From the NCBI GenBank assembly GCA_024691565.1, contig JAILNN010000228.1, positions 1-41,724 of the forward strand: a DNA stretch of 41,724 nucleotides, written 5' to 3'. A program made the translations under genes and the position numbers. The notes beneath the pieces were generated by a model. The model was given only the letters and a program-made list of their open reading frames with translations, was not told where the DNA came from and searched no databases. Shown here one piece after another: positions 1-8,194 of the stretch. The DNA is from Lachnospiraceae bacterium (GTDB lineage: Bacteria; Bacillota; Clostridia; Lachnospirales; Lachnospiraceae). The stretch's first letter is position 1; the number at the start of each line of letters is the position of its first letter.

Positions 1-206
1 TTACACTTTCAACCTTTATTTATGGAGAATTAAAAAGAGGAATTAAGCCTGAGATGTAATCACTTTCTACTGTAATATTTTGAGTGGTACATAGGTTACA
101 ATAATTAGTACCAAAAGCACCACTAAAAATATTACAGAAGAAAGTGCATACATCTCAGGCTTAATTCCTCTTTTTAATTCTCCATAAATCAAGGTTGAAA
201 GTGTAT
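1..206. repeat. Long imperfect inverted repeat (fold-back) at the window edge
   Basis: Positions 2-58 are the reverse complement of 149-205 with one mismatch (17 against 190). Positions 59-90 match 117-148 at 27 of 32 bases, and the innermost bases 91-116 barely pair, so the structure is centred near 103.5 with almost no spacer. The outer left arm reads on the plus strand as a copy of an internal potC segment (TLSTFIYGELKRGIKPEM) followed at once by a stop. It therefore duplicates potC sequence rather than forming a terminator. It could be a fold-back assembly artefact at a contig end or a real, decayed inverted duplication; the sequence alone cannot decide. Confidence 0.9.
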
Positions 207-834
207 CGATCCCAGCTCCCTTTGTGAAATATGTAACAACAAAGTCATCCATTGACATCGTCATAGCCATAAAAAATCCACTCATAACAGAAGGGAAAAT
301 TTCTGGAAAAACAACCTTAAAAAAAGCAAAAATTGGACCAGCACCTAAATCTCTCGCTGACTCATATATGCTAGGATTAAGATTTTTAAGCCTTGGAAGT
401 ATGGATAAAAGCACATAAGGAATATTAAAGGTAATATGTGCAATTAATATACTTGAATATCCAAGCTTTAAAAACCTTGATAGTGTAAGCATTAAAATAA
501 TACCAGTTACAATATCTGCATTAATTATGGGAATATTGGTTAATCCCATGATAATGGAAGCATTTTTCTTTCTCATGCTATTAATTCCAATAGCAGCCGG
601 AAGGGCAATTAATGTAGCAATTAGGGCCGATAAAAACGCTATAGTTATAGTATTTTTAAAAGCAAGCATAATTGTAGAATCATTAAAAAGCTCTTTATAC
701 CATTTAAGTGTTACACCACCAAAAACAACTCTGGATCTCGAATTGTTAAAGGAAAGTAAAACCAAAATCACAATTGGAATATATAAAAACAAAAAACATA
801 TTCCCACATAAAACTTTGTAATAAAATTCTTCAT
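67..834 (-). CDS. potC: Spermidine/putrescine ABC transporter permease PotC
   Basis: Inner-membrane permease of a polyamine importer. The 255-residue protein has about six hydrophobic segments. The N-terminus resembles PotC (LYIPIVILVLLSFNNS, then a WYKELF motif), and an EAA-type loop near residues 158-195 (ESARDLGAGP, FPEIFPSVMSG) contacts the ATPase. GAGGAAAT lies just before the ATG. It follows potA by 22 bases, so the two are co-transcribed. The last residues and the stop lie in or beyond the centre of the inverted repeat at the window edge, so the C-terminus may not be authentic. potD, the binding protein usually next in the operon, is not visible, and potB is absent from its usual place between potA and potC. 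Confidence 0.88.
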   Translation of the reverse strand: MKNFITKFYVGICFLFLYIPIVILVLLSFNNSRSRVVFGGVTLKWYKELFNDSTIMLAFKNTITIAFLSALIATLIALPAAIGINSMRKKNASIIMGLTNIPIINADIVTGIILMLTLSRFLKLGYSSILIAHITFNIPYVLLSILPRLKNLNPSIYESARDLGAGPIFAFFKVVFPEIFPSVMSGFFMAMTMSMDDFVVTYFTKGAGIDTLSTLIYGELKRGIKPEMYALSSVIFLVVLLVLIIVTYVPLKILQ

Positions 835-856
835 CTATTTCCTCAAAAACTATATA

Positions 857-1921
857 TTATATATTATTATCTTCTTTTTTCATAAGTCGAATATTAAATG
901 GATCAATCTTAAGACCCACCTTACTTCCAACAGGTGTAGGAAGTGTTGAACAAACTAAAAATGAATGCGATTCAAAATTAACTCTCATTTGATAATGAAC
1001 ACCCTTAAAGATAATCTTATCAACTATGCCAGTAACCTTGGTAGAATCAGGCTGAACGAGGATAATATCCTCAGGTCTAATCATAACATCTACCTTATCA
1101 CCTGGGTAAAAACCTTCATCCGTACATTCAAAAACATGATCAAAAATCTTTACAGAAGTTTTTGAAATAACAGATCCATCCATCAAGTTTACATCACCAA
1201 TAAACTTAGCAACATATGCATTTTTCGGTTCATTATAAATATCTTCTGGAGTACCAATTTGCTGGATTACACCATGATTCATAACAACAACCGTATCAGA
1301 CATAGTTAGTGCTTCTTCCTGATCATGCGTTACATAAACAAAGGTAATACCAAGTTCATTTTTTAGCCTCATAAGCTCCAACTGCATTGACTGTCTAAGT
1401 TTTAAATCAAGTGCTCCAAGAGGCTCATCAAGCAAAAGAATCTCAGGTTCATTAACAATAGCTCTCGCAATTGCAATACGCTGTTTTTGACCGCCAGAAA
1501 GAGTTTTCGGATATCTATCTTCAAACCCCTCAAGATTAACAAGCTTAAGTGCATAATCAATCTTTTCTTTAATATACTCCTTAGATTTCTTTTTAATCTT
1601 TAAACCAAAGGCAATATTCTCACCAACTGTCATATGGTCAAACAAAGAATAATTCTGAAAAACTGTATTTATTTCTCTTTTTTCTGGATTTAAATTAGTT
1701 ATATCTTTTCCTTCAAAATAGATATTTCCACTATCCGGTTTTTCAAACCCTGCCATCAAACGAAGTGTGGTTGATTTACCGCAGCCTGATGGTCCAAGAA
1801 GGGTTACAAACTCGTTCTTTTTAATATATAAATCAAAATCTTTTAGGATAGTGTTCTTTCCATAAGATTTCGTAATATCACTAAGATTTAATAGTACATC
1901 ACTTGGTAAATTTTTCTTCAA
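857..1921 (-). CDS. potA: Spermidine/putrescine ABC transporter ATP-binding protein PotA
   Basis: Cytoplasmic ATPase that powers polyamine uptake. The 354-residue protein shows Walker A GPSGCGKST, the signature LSGGQKQR, Walker B LLLDEPLGALD and the H-loop THD, followed by a C-terminal TOBE-type region from about residue 240 (RPEDIILV) typical of PotA and related importers. The start is a TTG at 1921, with AAAGG eight bases upstream; no nearby ATG is in frame. The next gene is potC, 22 bases downstream, so this operon lacks potB in its usual position. A candidate promoter overlapping a 16-bp palindrome lies upstream at 2006-2036. Other CUT1-type importers use similar ATPases, but the adjacent PotC supports polyamine. 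Confidence 0.92.
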   Translation of the reverse strand: MKKNLPSDVLLNLSDITKSYGKNTILKDFDLYIKKNEFVTLLGPSGCGKSTTLRLMAGFEKPDSGNIYFEGKDITNLNPEKREINTVFQNYSLFDHMTVGENIAFGLKIKKKSKEYIKEKIDYALKLVNLEGFEDRYPKTLSGGQKQRIAIARAIVNEPEILLLDEPLGALDLKLRQSMQLELMRLKNELGITFVYVTHDQEEALTMSDTVVVMNHGVIQQIGTPEDIYNEPKNAYVAKFIGDVNLMDGSVISKTSVKIFDHVFECTDEGFYPGDKVDVMIRPEDIILVQPDSTKVTGIVDKIIFKGVHYQMRVNFESHSFLVCSTLPTPVGSKVGLKIDPFNIRLMKKEDNNI

Positions 1922-2005
1922 CTCGGTTACCTTTCCCTTTTATAAAAAGATAAAAATTATTACAATATTAAGCTTTAAAAAGCCGAAGATTGCATTCAAT
2001 AATTT

Positions 2006-2036
2006 ATCATAATAAGCACATATTTGCAAGCAAATA
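2006..2036 (-). promoter_or_regulatory. Candidate potA promoter overlapping a perfect palindrome
   Basis: On the minus strand TTGCTT (2033-2028), a 16-base spacer and TATGAT (2011-2006) lie upstream of potA. The -35 sits inside TATTTGCAAGCAAATA at 2021-2036, a palindrome with 7-bp arms around AA, which could be an operator. The same two hexamers with the same spacing occur upstream of scfA (29155-29182). Read by eye only; the regulator is unknown. Confidence 0.4.
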
Positions 2037-2061
2037 ATACATTGTAAATATAGGGAAAAGT

Positions 2062-2117
2062 CAAAAAAAATTACCATTAAATTCAGTGATTATAAAACCA
2101 CAAAATTAATGGTAATT
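2062..2117 (-). terminator. Intrinsic terminator after the NlpC/P60 gene
   Basis: AATTACCATTAA at 2069-2080 and TTAATGGTAATT at 2106-2117 form 12-bp arms around a 25-base loop. On the minus strand the hairpin is followed by eight U residues (complement of 2063-2070). It lies just after the hydrolase stop and isolates potA transcription from it. The stem is AT-rich, so it may be leaky. Confidence 0.65.
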
Positions 2118-2142
2118 ATTTAGGGATCAGGTCATAAACAAA

Positions 2143-3093
2143 TTATTTAACAACCTTATATTCAATTCCATATAAAACAATCTTCTTAGGAAGCTTTTTA
2201 ACACTTTTCTTATCAGCCTTTGTAGAAGCTGAAGTTTCTGTTGTAGTCTCTGTTGCAGTTTCTACTGCAGTTTCTTCAGTAGCTGCAACCTCAGTTGTAG
2301 CATTTTCTGAGGTACTAACTAAACTTCCATCAGTAGTTGTTTCAACTGTTGTGCTAGTCTCGCTTACAGCTTCAACAGCAGCTTCAGTAGATGCATTTGC
2401 AATCTCTTCTGAAGTAAAGCTTTCACTTGAAGCTTTCTTAGTGCTTGACTTTTTACAATCCTTAACATATTTTACAACATGCTTATTTCCATTCTTTAAA
2501 ACCTTATAAACAGAACCAGATTTCTTATGCTTAACAACATCTCCAACTTTTAAGTTCTTAACATTATCAAGTCTTACAATTCCAATTACTCTACCAAAAT
2601 ATGTACGCATATAGCCAACTGACTGCTCCATACATCCGCTGTTTTGGCAATTAACAACAGTTCCTTCGCCAGTTGCAAGTGCTGCATGATCATTATAGAT
2701 AACAATATCACCAGCTTCAGCCTTAGACATATCAGTTCCAATCTTCTTACCCATCTTATTTCCTAAAGAAAGCATATCCCAAGAAGAACGGCATCCATTA
2801 AAGTTAACTCCTGCCTTCTTGTAGAGTGCACAGATAAATCCTGAACAATCACAACCATACTTAAGGCTTGTTCCACCATATGAATATCTAAGATGACCAA
2901 CATAGCTTCTAGCTGACTCAACAATAGTCTCACCAGCAATTTCCTTTCCTGAAACTATGCTATTATTATTTGATTTAGCTGATGCAAAATTAAATCCCAA
3001 AATCAATGTAGATAATAAACCAAAACAAAGAACAATTAATATTTTTGTAACATTTATACTCTTACTAAAATCCGCTTTTATTGGGGAATTCAT
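2143..3093 (-). CDS. Secreted NlpC/P60 family cell-wall hydrolase
   Basis: A 316-residue exported peptidase predicted to cleave peptidoglycan peptides outside the cell. A membrane-spanning signal segment covers about residues 17-40. The NlpC/P60 domain at about 52-175 has catalytic Cys83 in CDCSGF and His136 in NDHAALATG. A short basic segment follows, then a long Ser/Thr/Glu/Ala-rich tail (about 215-300) and a basic end. That tail is probably a flexible wall-spanning linker; no SH3 or LysM repeats are recognisable. AGGAGAG precedes the ATG. The gene has its own promoter (3133-3161) and terminator (2062-2117), so it is a single transcription unit. The exact bond cleaved cannot be told from sequence. 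Confidence 0.88.
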   Translation of the reverse strand: MNSPIKADFSKSINVTKILIVLCFGLLSTLILGFNFASAKSNNNSIVSGKEIAGETIVESARSYVGHLRYSYGGTSLKYGCDCSGFICALYKKAGVNFNGCRSSWDMLSLGNKMGKKIGTDMSKAEAGDIVIYNDHAALATGEGTVVNCQNSGCMEQSVGYMRTYFGRVIGIVRLDNVKNLKVGDVVKHKKSGSVYKVLKNGNKHVVKYVKDCKKSSTKKASSESFTSEEIANASTEAAVEAVSETSTTVETTTDGSLVSTSENATTEVAATEETAVETATETTTETSASTKADKKSVKKLPKKIVLYGIEYKVVK

Positions 3094-3132
3094 AATATCT
3101 CTCCTAAAATTTATTAAAATTATTACAGAAAT

Positions 3133-3161
3133 ATTATATATTATGTAACAAATTATTGCAA
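3133..3161 (-). promoter_or_regulatory. Promoter of the NlpC/P60 hydrolase gene
   Basis: On the minus strand TTGCAA (3161-3156), a 17-base spacer and a perfect TATAAT (3138-3133) precede the hydrolase by about 40 bases. The spacing and -10 fit a housekeeping sigma-A promoter. Confidence 0.6.
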
Positions 3162-3195
3162 GGCTTTTTTTGCTTAATTTTGGCGATTTTTTATA

Positions 3196-4863
3196 TTATT
3201 TTTCAATTTCTTCAGTTTCAATCATAATTTGAAGACTTGTATCCTGATCATCATAAGCCTTTGTTAAAATACCATAAGCCTTTTCAGCCTTCTTTAATTT
3301 CTTAATATTCTTAACAACTACCTCTAAATCTTTTCCTTCAAGTTCAGAAATCTTTTTAACTGCCTTATTATTAAATTTCTCTAAGCCTTCACTAAACTCT
3401 CCTATTCCATCATCAAGCTCATCATATCCGTCAGAAAGCTCATATCCAGCATCAGATAACTCATTTGTAGCATCTGCAAACTCTTTACTTCCATCTGATA
3501 CCTTGCTTACACCATTTGTATATTCCTTTAAGCCCTTATTAAGTTCTTTTCCAGCACTACTTAGTTCTTTAAGACCGTTCTTTAATCCATTAATTAGCAT
3601 TAAAATCTCGGCCATTTCTGGCACCTGTTCATATGCACTTAAATCAACTGAATTAAGTGATTCATACATCTTTTTAACACCCTTTGTATATTCTTTAACT
3701 CCCTTTCTTAACTTAGGTGAATTATCATCTAATGCACTAACTCCGTCACTTAATTCATCAGCTCCATCACTTAATGAATCAACTCCATCTACAAAATCAC
3801 CTAAATAATCTTTAAATTCTTCTGATCCGTCCTTTAACTTTTTAGAAGCCTTACAAAGTTTCTTTGAGGCCTTTCCCATCTTTTTCATGCTCTTAGTAAA
3901 ATCAAGGAGTGACTTAATTGTTTTATCCTTCATTCCACTAAACAATCCTCTATTAGCAATAGTAAGTGTAAAATCAAGTGAAAAATTTTTAGCGTCAAAA
4001 CTTACATAAGAATAATCAGGGATTTTTATATCCGGGATTTTTTTATCCGGGATTTTTATATCCTTATCCTCTTTATCTCCATCATCCTTATTTAATTTCT
4101 TTAAATCTTCTTCTAATTCATCAATACCAAGAGAATCCTTAAGTCCTGGAATACCAAATCCTACAAAGAAACTCTCTCCTTGAAGATCAACCACCTTACC
4201 ATTCTTTACCTTATAATCACTAAACTTTTCATCATTTAAGGCTACTGCAGATAAAAATATGAAAGGAACTTGTGTCTTTTCATCCTCTACATCTGCATAT
4301 GCATCATTCTCATAGTCAAATCTAATCTTAACCTTACCGCTCTTACCAGCTAAATCCTTAGCCTTAATTTCTTTATCATCAAGATAATATGTAACCTTTA
4401 CACCAATAGGTAATTCTCCCGCATAATCACCTTCATAGGTAATATCATTACCATGGTTTTCCCAAGCATATTCTGTATTATTATCTCCCTCATCTAAAAT
4501 ATAATAATTCTCATCTCCCTCTTTATTCTTAATTTCAGATAAGTCACTAACATCCTTTAAAAGTTTACCTTCTTTAAAATCCTTCAAAGTATCTGAAACA
4601 GTGATTTCCTTAACTTCTCCATATTCATTAGCCTTTACATTAACAGTCTCATTCTTTTCTTTAGAATGTATATATTCATCACTTTCAGAGCTATCACTAA
4701 CTAAAGAATCCTTACTCTCCTCCTCTGATGAAGTATCTCCATTCTTTTCAACCTTCTTACTATCTTCTTTCTTTTCTCCACAGCCCGTAAAGCTAACAGA
4801 AACCATAGAAAAGACAAGCAAAACTGCAAAAGCTTTAGTAAGTCTATTAAATAAATTTTTCAT
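3196..4863 (-). CDS. YhgE/Pip-like repeat lipoprotein of an ABC cassette
   Basis: A 555-residue predicted lipoprotein. The ATG at 4863 is chosen because AAAGGA lies just upstream; an upstream in-frame TTG at 4878 would place that site inside the gene. The signal segment ends in SFTGC with the lipid-modified Cys at about residue 28. An acidic Ser/Glu linker follows, then a beta-rich region to about 300. Residues about 340-500 carry repeated short motifs of the type xLSDGxxEL, as in the extracytoplasmic part of YhgE/Pip proteins, here without their membrane domains. A 15-bp tandem repeat encodes an IKIPD-like tract. It is the last gene after an FtsX-type permease and its ATPase, so it probably works with them at the cell surface. 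The substrate is unknown. Confidence 0.75.
   Translation of the reverse strand: MKNLFNRLTKAFAVLLVFSMVSVSFTGCGEKKEDSKKVEKNGDTSSEEESKDSLVSDSSESDEYIHSKEKNETVNVKANEYGEVKEITVSDTLKDFKEGKLLKDVSDLSEIKNKEGDENYYILDEGDNNTEYAWENHGNDITYEGDYAGELPIGVKVTYYLDDKEIKAKDLAGKSGKVKIRFDYENDAYADVEDEKTQVPFIFLSAVALNDEKFSDYKVKNGKVVDLQGESFFVGFGIPGLKDSLGIDELEEDLKKLNKDDGDKEDKDIKIPDKKIPDIKIPDYSYVSFDAKNFSLDFTLTIANRGLFSGMKDKTIKSLLDFTKSMKKMGKASKKLCKASKKLKDGSEEFKDYLGDFVDGVDSLSDGADELSDGVSALDDNSPKLRKGVKEYTKGVKKMYESLNSVDLSAYEQVPEMAEILMLINGLKNGLKELSSAGKELNKGLKEYTNGVSKVSDGSKEFADATNELSDAGYELSDGYDELDDGIGEFSEGLEKFNNKAVKKISELEGKDLEVVVKNIKKLKKAEKAYGILTKAYDDQDTSLQIMIETEEIEK
4019..4063. repeat. Three 15-bp tandem repeats inside the lipoprotein gene
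   Basis: The unit GGGATTTTTATATCC occurs three times in a row with small changes. On the coding strand it gives IKIPD, KKIPD and IKIPD, directly after a Lys/Asp-rich stretch. It probably forms a short extended linker and may vary in copy number between strains. Confidence 0.8.
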
Positions 4864-4917
4864 AACATATCCTTTCAAACTAAATAATCAAGTAACAATA
4901 TAATGCTAAAATAAAAC

Positions 4918-7326
4918 TTATTCATTATTCTTAAGCGCCTGTTCAAGGCTAACCTTCTTAATTTTTATATACTCAATTCCAGCAACAATAACATAAGAAA
5001 CTATTCCCATAATAAACATCTTAATCTTTATTTTATTAGTAACATTAATATAAAACCATCCATTCATTTCCGATCTAAGAGCAAATTCAAATGCATACTT
5101 TACTAAAATAGAACTAGCAAAAATCGAAACAATAATCGAAATAATCGTAACAATTGTTGTTGCATGCAGATAAAGCGAAGAAACCTCTTGATTGCTGTAA
5201 CCGAGGATTTTTGCCATAGAAATATTTCCAGCATTCCTCTCTATAATAATCTTTGATAAAAGGTAGATTAGAATAATAAATATAAACATCGAAATATATT
5301 GTATTACCGACATAAATCCACCCATTGATACAGATAACTGTCTAGAAACCTTAGTTAAACCTTGGTAATCAATTATTGAAGAAACATATTTTTCATCTAT
5401 ATCATCTAAGGCTTCATCAGAAAAATATCCTGAAAAATAGTCATCGCCAAAAACAAAGATTTCATTCATATAATCCTGATTCATAAAAACACAAAGTGAA
5501 CCAGTATAATTGTAAATATCTGATATTACAAATTCATAATTCTTATCTTCATATTCCTCTTTTAGCTTAACCTTATCACCAATCTTAAGTTTATGCTTAT
5601 CAGCAAAGGAAGAAGAAACCACAAAATCATCCTTATCAAGCTTTAAATCAATATATTTACTATCCCCATTTATTCCATATATCATAATCTGCTCTTCTTT
5701 TATCTTAGGTGTGGTTGATAAAAGAGAATATGAAGAAAATTTCTCAGCATTTTCATTTTCCGTTTCAACTCCACTTTGAAACTTCATATATGAAATCATA
5801 CTTTCAACCTTAGAATCGCTTCCTAAAACTTCAAGTGGAACCTCTAATATGTATTGATATTTACAAAACATATTATCGTCTACTTCATCTGAATATTCTT
5901 GTATGGCACTCGGAAAAACAAGGCCAAACACAAGTATGAAATTAGCGAAAAACACACCAAACAAAAGCAAAATATAATTCCTGGAATTCTGGAAGATAAC
6001 TCTAAGTCTAAAACGAGTAAAGAACGGTATTTTATAGCTTAGCTTCAAAGCCTTCTTATTTTTATTCTTAGAGAGATTATGTCTAATAAAGTCTAATGGA
6101 GATAATCTCATCTTCTTTCTTAGGGTATTCCAAGTAATAAGCATCATCAAGGCAACTGGAATAATTGTTGTTTCAACGAACGCCTCTGGATTCCACAGGG
6201 TTTCAAATTTAGGAAGACTATAGCTTCCATAATAAAGATTTGCATTAATATCTTTAAACACCGTATAACCCAGAATATTACCAACTAGCGCACTAGTTAC
6301 GGTCACAAAAATCGGCACCATCATATAATGCGAAATAATCTCACTTTTCTTATATCCAGAAGCCCTAAGAGTACCAATACTTTCTGATTCCTTATGAATT
6401 GTATTGTTAATCATAAAACCAAATACAAAGGCAATAATCATAACAACTATATATACAAACAAACGAATCATTATTGCATCAGAGCCAAAGTCTTCCCCTG
6501 TGAAATATATTGCCTGATTCATATATTGAGGAGTATATTCCTCCATATGAACAACATCATAAATTTCCTTCATTAAATCCTCAGAAAGTTCAATCTCATA
6601 CTTTTTAGAAATTGTTCTTCCCTTCGGAGTAATAATAGGAATCTCACCCTCTTTTCCATCATATGAAAAGCCATGCATATTAATCTTTTCCTCAGGGATT
6701 GCACAATACTTCCAAGAATAACAATATCTTAGGTATTCATCATGAAAATCATCAAATACATCAGGATGAACTAGTGCCACACTAAAATTTGTAGCATCAA
6801 ACATAATATCATTATTATTCTGAAACATCGTACTATAATCAGAGAGCGCAACAAGAGCGGATATTTTAAATTCCTTATTATCAATCTTAAGCTTATCACC
6901 AATCTTAAGCTTATTATTATCAGCAAACATTCTATCTACAGCAATTTCATCTGAGTTTTCAGGTAACTCCCCCTTTATAACAGATACTCCATTTATCTCA
7001 TCTCTAAGCTTAAATACTCTATATGTTTTTTCATCCTCCGCAGGAATTTCATAGTAGAAGTTTTCGTAAATATTGACAGGAACTTTTTCATTTCCCTCAA
7101 TTAACTCTATTTCATTTTTGCTAAGTTTCTTAGATATTCTAAAGTTTCCATCTTCAGTCTTATATTTAACAAATGCATTTTTATAAGCAAACAACATACT
7201 ATTTGCAGCCACCAAGAATCCTGACCCTTCACTGATTAAAAGGATCATCATAATAAATATGACTGCATATTTTCCAAAATCAGATTTCAATTCCCTAAAT
7301 AATCTTTTATTCAATGGATTTCTCAT
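4918..7326 (-). CDS. ABC transporter permease, FtsX/MacB family, duplicated
   Basis: An 802-residue membrane protein. It has an N-terminal transmembrane helix (about 17-40), an extracytoplasmic domain, an FtsX-type three-helix unit at about 285-400, then a second copy of the same plan: helix near 445-470, extracytoplasmic domain, and FtsX helices at about 665-790. This two-unit architecture belongs to the MacB-like superfamily, whose members move lipoproteins, peptides or antibiotics or sense cell-envelope stress rather than import solutes. AGGAGG-like sequence precedes the ATG. It lies 55 bases after the ATPase gene and 54 bases before the YhgE-like lipoprotein start, so the three form one operon. 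There is no adjacent two-component system of the BceRS type, so a bacitracin-style resistance role is not indicated. Confidence 0.85.
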   Translation of the reverse strand: MRNPLNKRLFRELKSDFGKYAVIFIMMILLISEGSGFLVAANSMLFAYKNAFVKYKTEDGNFRISKKLSKNEIELIEGNEKVPVNIYENFYYEIPAEDEKTYRVFKLRDEINGVSVIKGELPENSDEIAVDRMFADNNKLKIGDKLKIDNKEFKISALVALSDYSTMFQNNNDIMFDATNFSVALVHPDVFDDFHDEYLRYCYSWKYCAIPEEKINMHGFSYDGKEGEIPIITPKGRTISKKYEIELSEDLMKEIYDVVHMEEYTPQYMNQAIYFTGEDFGSDAIMIRLFVYIVVMIIAFVFGFMINNTIHKESESIGTLRASGYKKSEIISHYMMVPIFVTVTSALVGNILGYTVFKDINANLYYGSYSLPKFETLWNPEAFVETTIIPVALMMLITWNTLRKKMRLSPLDFIRHNLSKNKNKKALKLSYKIPFFTRFRLRVIFQNSRNYILLLFGVFFANFILVFGLVFPSAIQEYSDEVDDNMFCKYQYILEVPLEVLGSDSKVESMISYMKFQSGVETENENAEKFSSYSLLSTTPKIKEEQIMIYGINGDSKYIDLKLDKDDFVVSSSFADKHKLKIGDKVKLKEEYEDKNYEFVISDIYNYTGSLCVFMNQDYMNEIFVFGDDYFSGYFSDEALDDIDEKYVSSIIDYQGLTKVSRQLSVSMGGFMSVIQYISMFIFIILIYLLSKIIIERNAGNISMAKILGYSNQEVSSLYLHATTIVTIISIIVSIFASSILVKYAFEFALRSEMNGWFYINVTNKIKIKMFIMGIVSYVIVAGIEYIKIKKVSLEQALKNNE

Positions 7327-7381
7327 AATTCCTCCATCTATACCCTAGTATCAATAATTAAGTAAATATTTAAATTAACCA

Positions 7382-8080
7382 TTATAAATCTAATTCTTCT
7401 GCAGAAAGCTTATTCTCATTAACATAATTCTTTCTGATAGTTCCATCCTTAAGCTTAATAATTCTATCAGCCATATCTTTAATAACATCATTATGAGTAA
7501 CCATAACAATTGTGTTTTGATATGTTTTATTTATCTTTTCAATAAGCTTTAGGATTTCAAGTGAAGTTTTTGAATCAAGTGCACCAGTAGGCTCATCACA
7601 GAGAAGAATATCAGGATTCTTAACAATAGCCCTACCTATTGCAGTTCTCTGCTGCTGACCACCAGATAACTGATTAGGATACTTATTTTTATGATTACTA
7701 ATCCCTAAGATTTCCATTAGTTCATCAACATCTAAAGGATTATCAGAAAGATAAGAACCAACCTCAATATTTTCCCTAATAGTAAGGTTTGGTATAAGAT
7801 TATATCTTTGAAAAATATAACCAAGATGCTTTCTACGGTACATTGTAAGTTGCTTTTCCTTCATATCAGCCATGCTATCCCCATTAATAGATATAACTCC
7901 GGAATCAGCATTATCAATTCCACCAATAATGTTTAAAAGGGTTGATTTGCCAGAGCCAGATGGTCCCAAAAGTACACAAAACTCACCTTTCTCCAAACTA
8001 AAATCAATCCCCTTTAATACTTCTACCTTGGTTTCCCCAGAACCGAAGGATTTTTTAATTTGATTTAACTCTAAAAACAT
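7382..8080 (-). CDS. ABC transporter ATP-binding protein, LolD/MacB type
   Basis: A 232-residue ATPase that pairs with the FtsX-type permease downstream. Visible motifs are Walker A GPSGSGKST, the signature LSGGQQQR, Walker B ILLCDEPTGALD and the H-loop VTHN. The DEPTGALDS form is typical of the LolD/MacB/BceA group. AGGAG lies before the ATG. It is the first gene of the three-gene cassette and has a good promoter candidate at 8126-8154 with an overlapping inverted repeat, so the cassette could be controlled by an unlinked repressor. The short C-terminal extension after residue 215 is acidic. Confidence 0.9.
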   Translation of the reverse strand: MFLELNQIKKSFGSGETKVEVLKGIDFSLEKGEFCVLLGPSGSGKSTLLNIIGGIDNADSGVISINGDSMADMKEKQLTMYRRKHLGYIFQRYNLIPNLTIRENIEVGSYLSDNPLDVDELMEILGISNHKNKYPNQLSGGQQQRTAIGRAIVKNPDILLCDEPTGALDSKTSLEILKLIEKINKTYQNTIVMVTHNDVIKDMADRIIKLKDGTIRKNYVNENKLSAEELDL

Positions 8081-8111
8081 AATTTTTCTCCTATTAAATG
8101 TAAAAACCTTC

Positions 8112-8154
8112 GTTAGTCATCGCTAACAATATCACAACAAATCATTAATGTCAA
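8112..8154 (-). promoter_or_regulatory. Promoter and possible operator of the ABC cassette
   Basis: Minus-strand TTGACA (8154-8149), a 17-base spacer and TATTGT (8131-8126) fit a sigma-A promoter. GTTAG-6-CTAAC at 8112-8127 is an inverted repeat that overlaps the -10 and likely start site, where a repressor could bind. The promoter call is good; the operator is a guess. Confidence 0.6.
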
Positions 8155-8189
8155 TAAAAAAACCGAAATCTAAATTAGACTTCGGTCTT
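8155..8189 (-). terminator. Intrinsic terminator after the HAD phosphatase gene
   Basis: On the minus strand ACCGAAGTCTA and TAGATTTCGGT pair with one G-T mismatch and are followed by a run of seven U residues. It ends the RND-HAD transcript just before the promoter of the ABC cassette. Confidence 0.8.
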
Positions 8190-8194
8190 TATAC

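Noticed and set aside
1-206. Insertion sequence end or rho-independent terminator
   Set aside because: The arms duplicate potC coding sequence, no transposase is present, and there is no compact GC stem with a U run.
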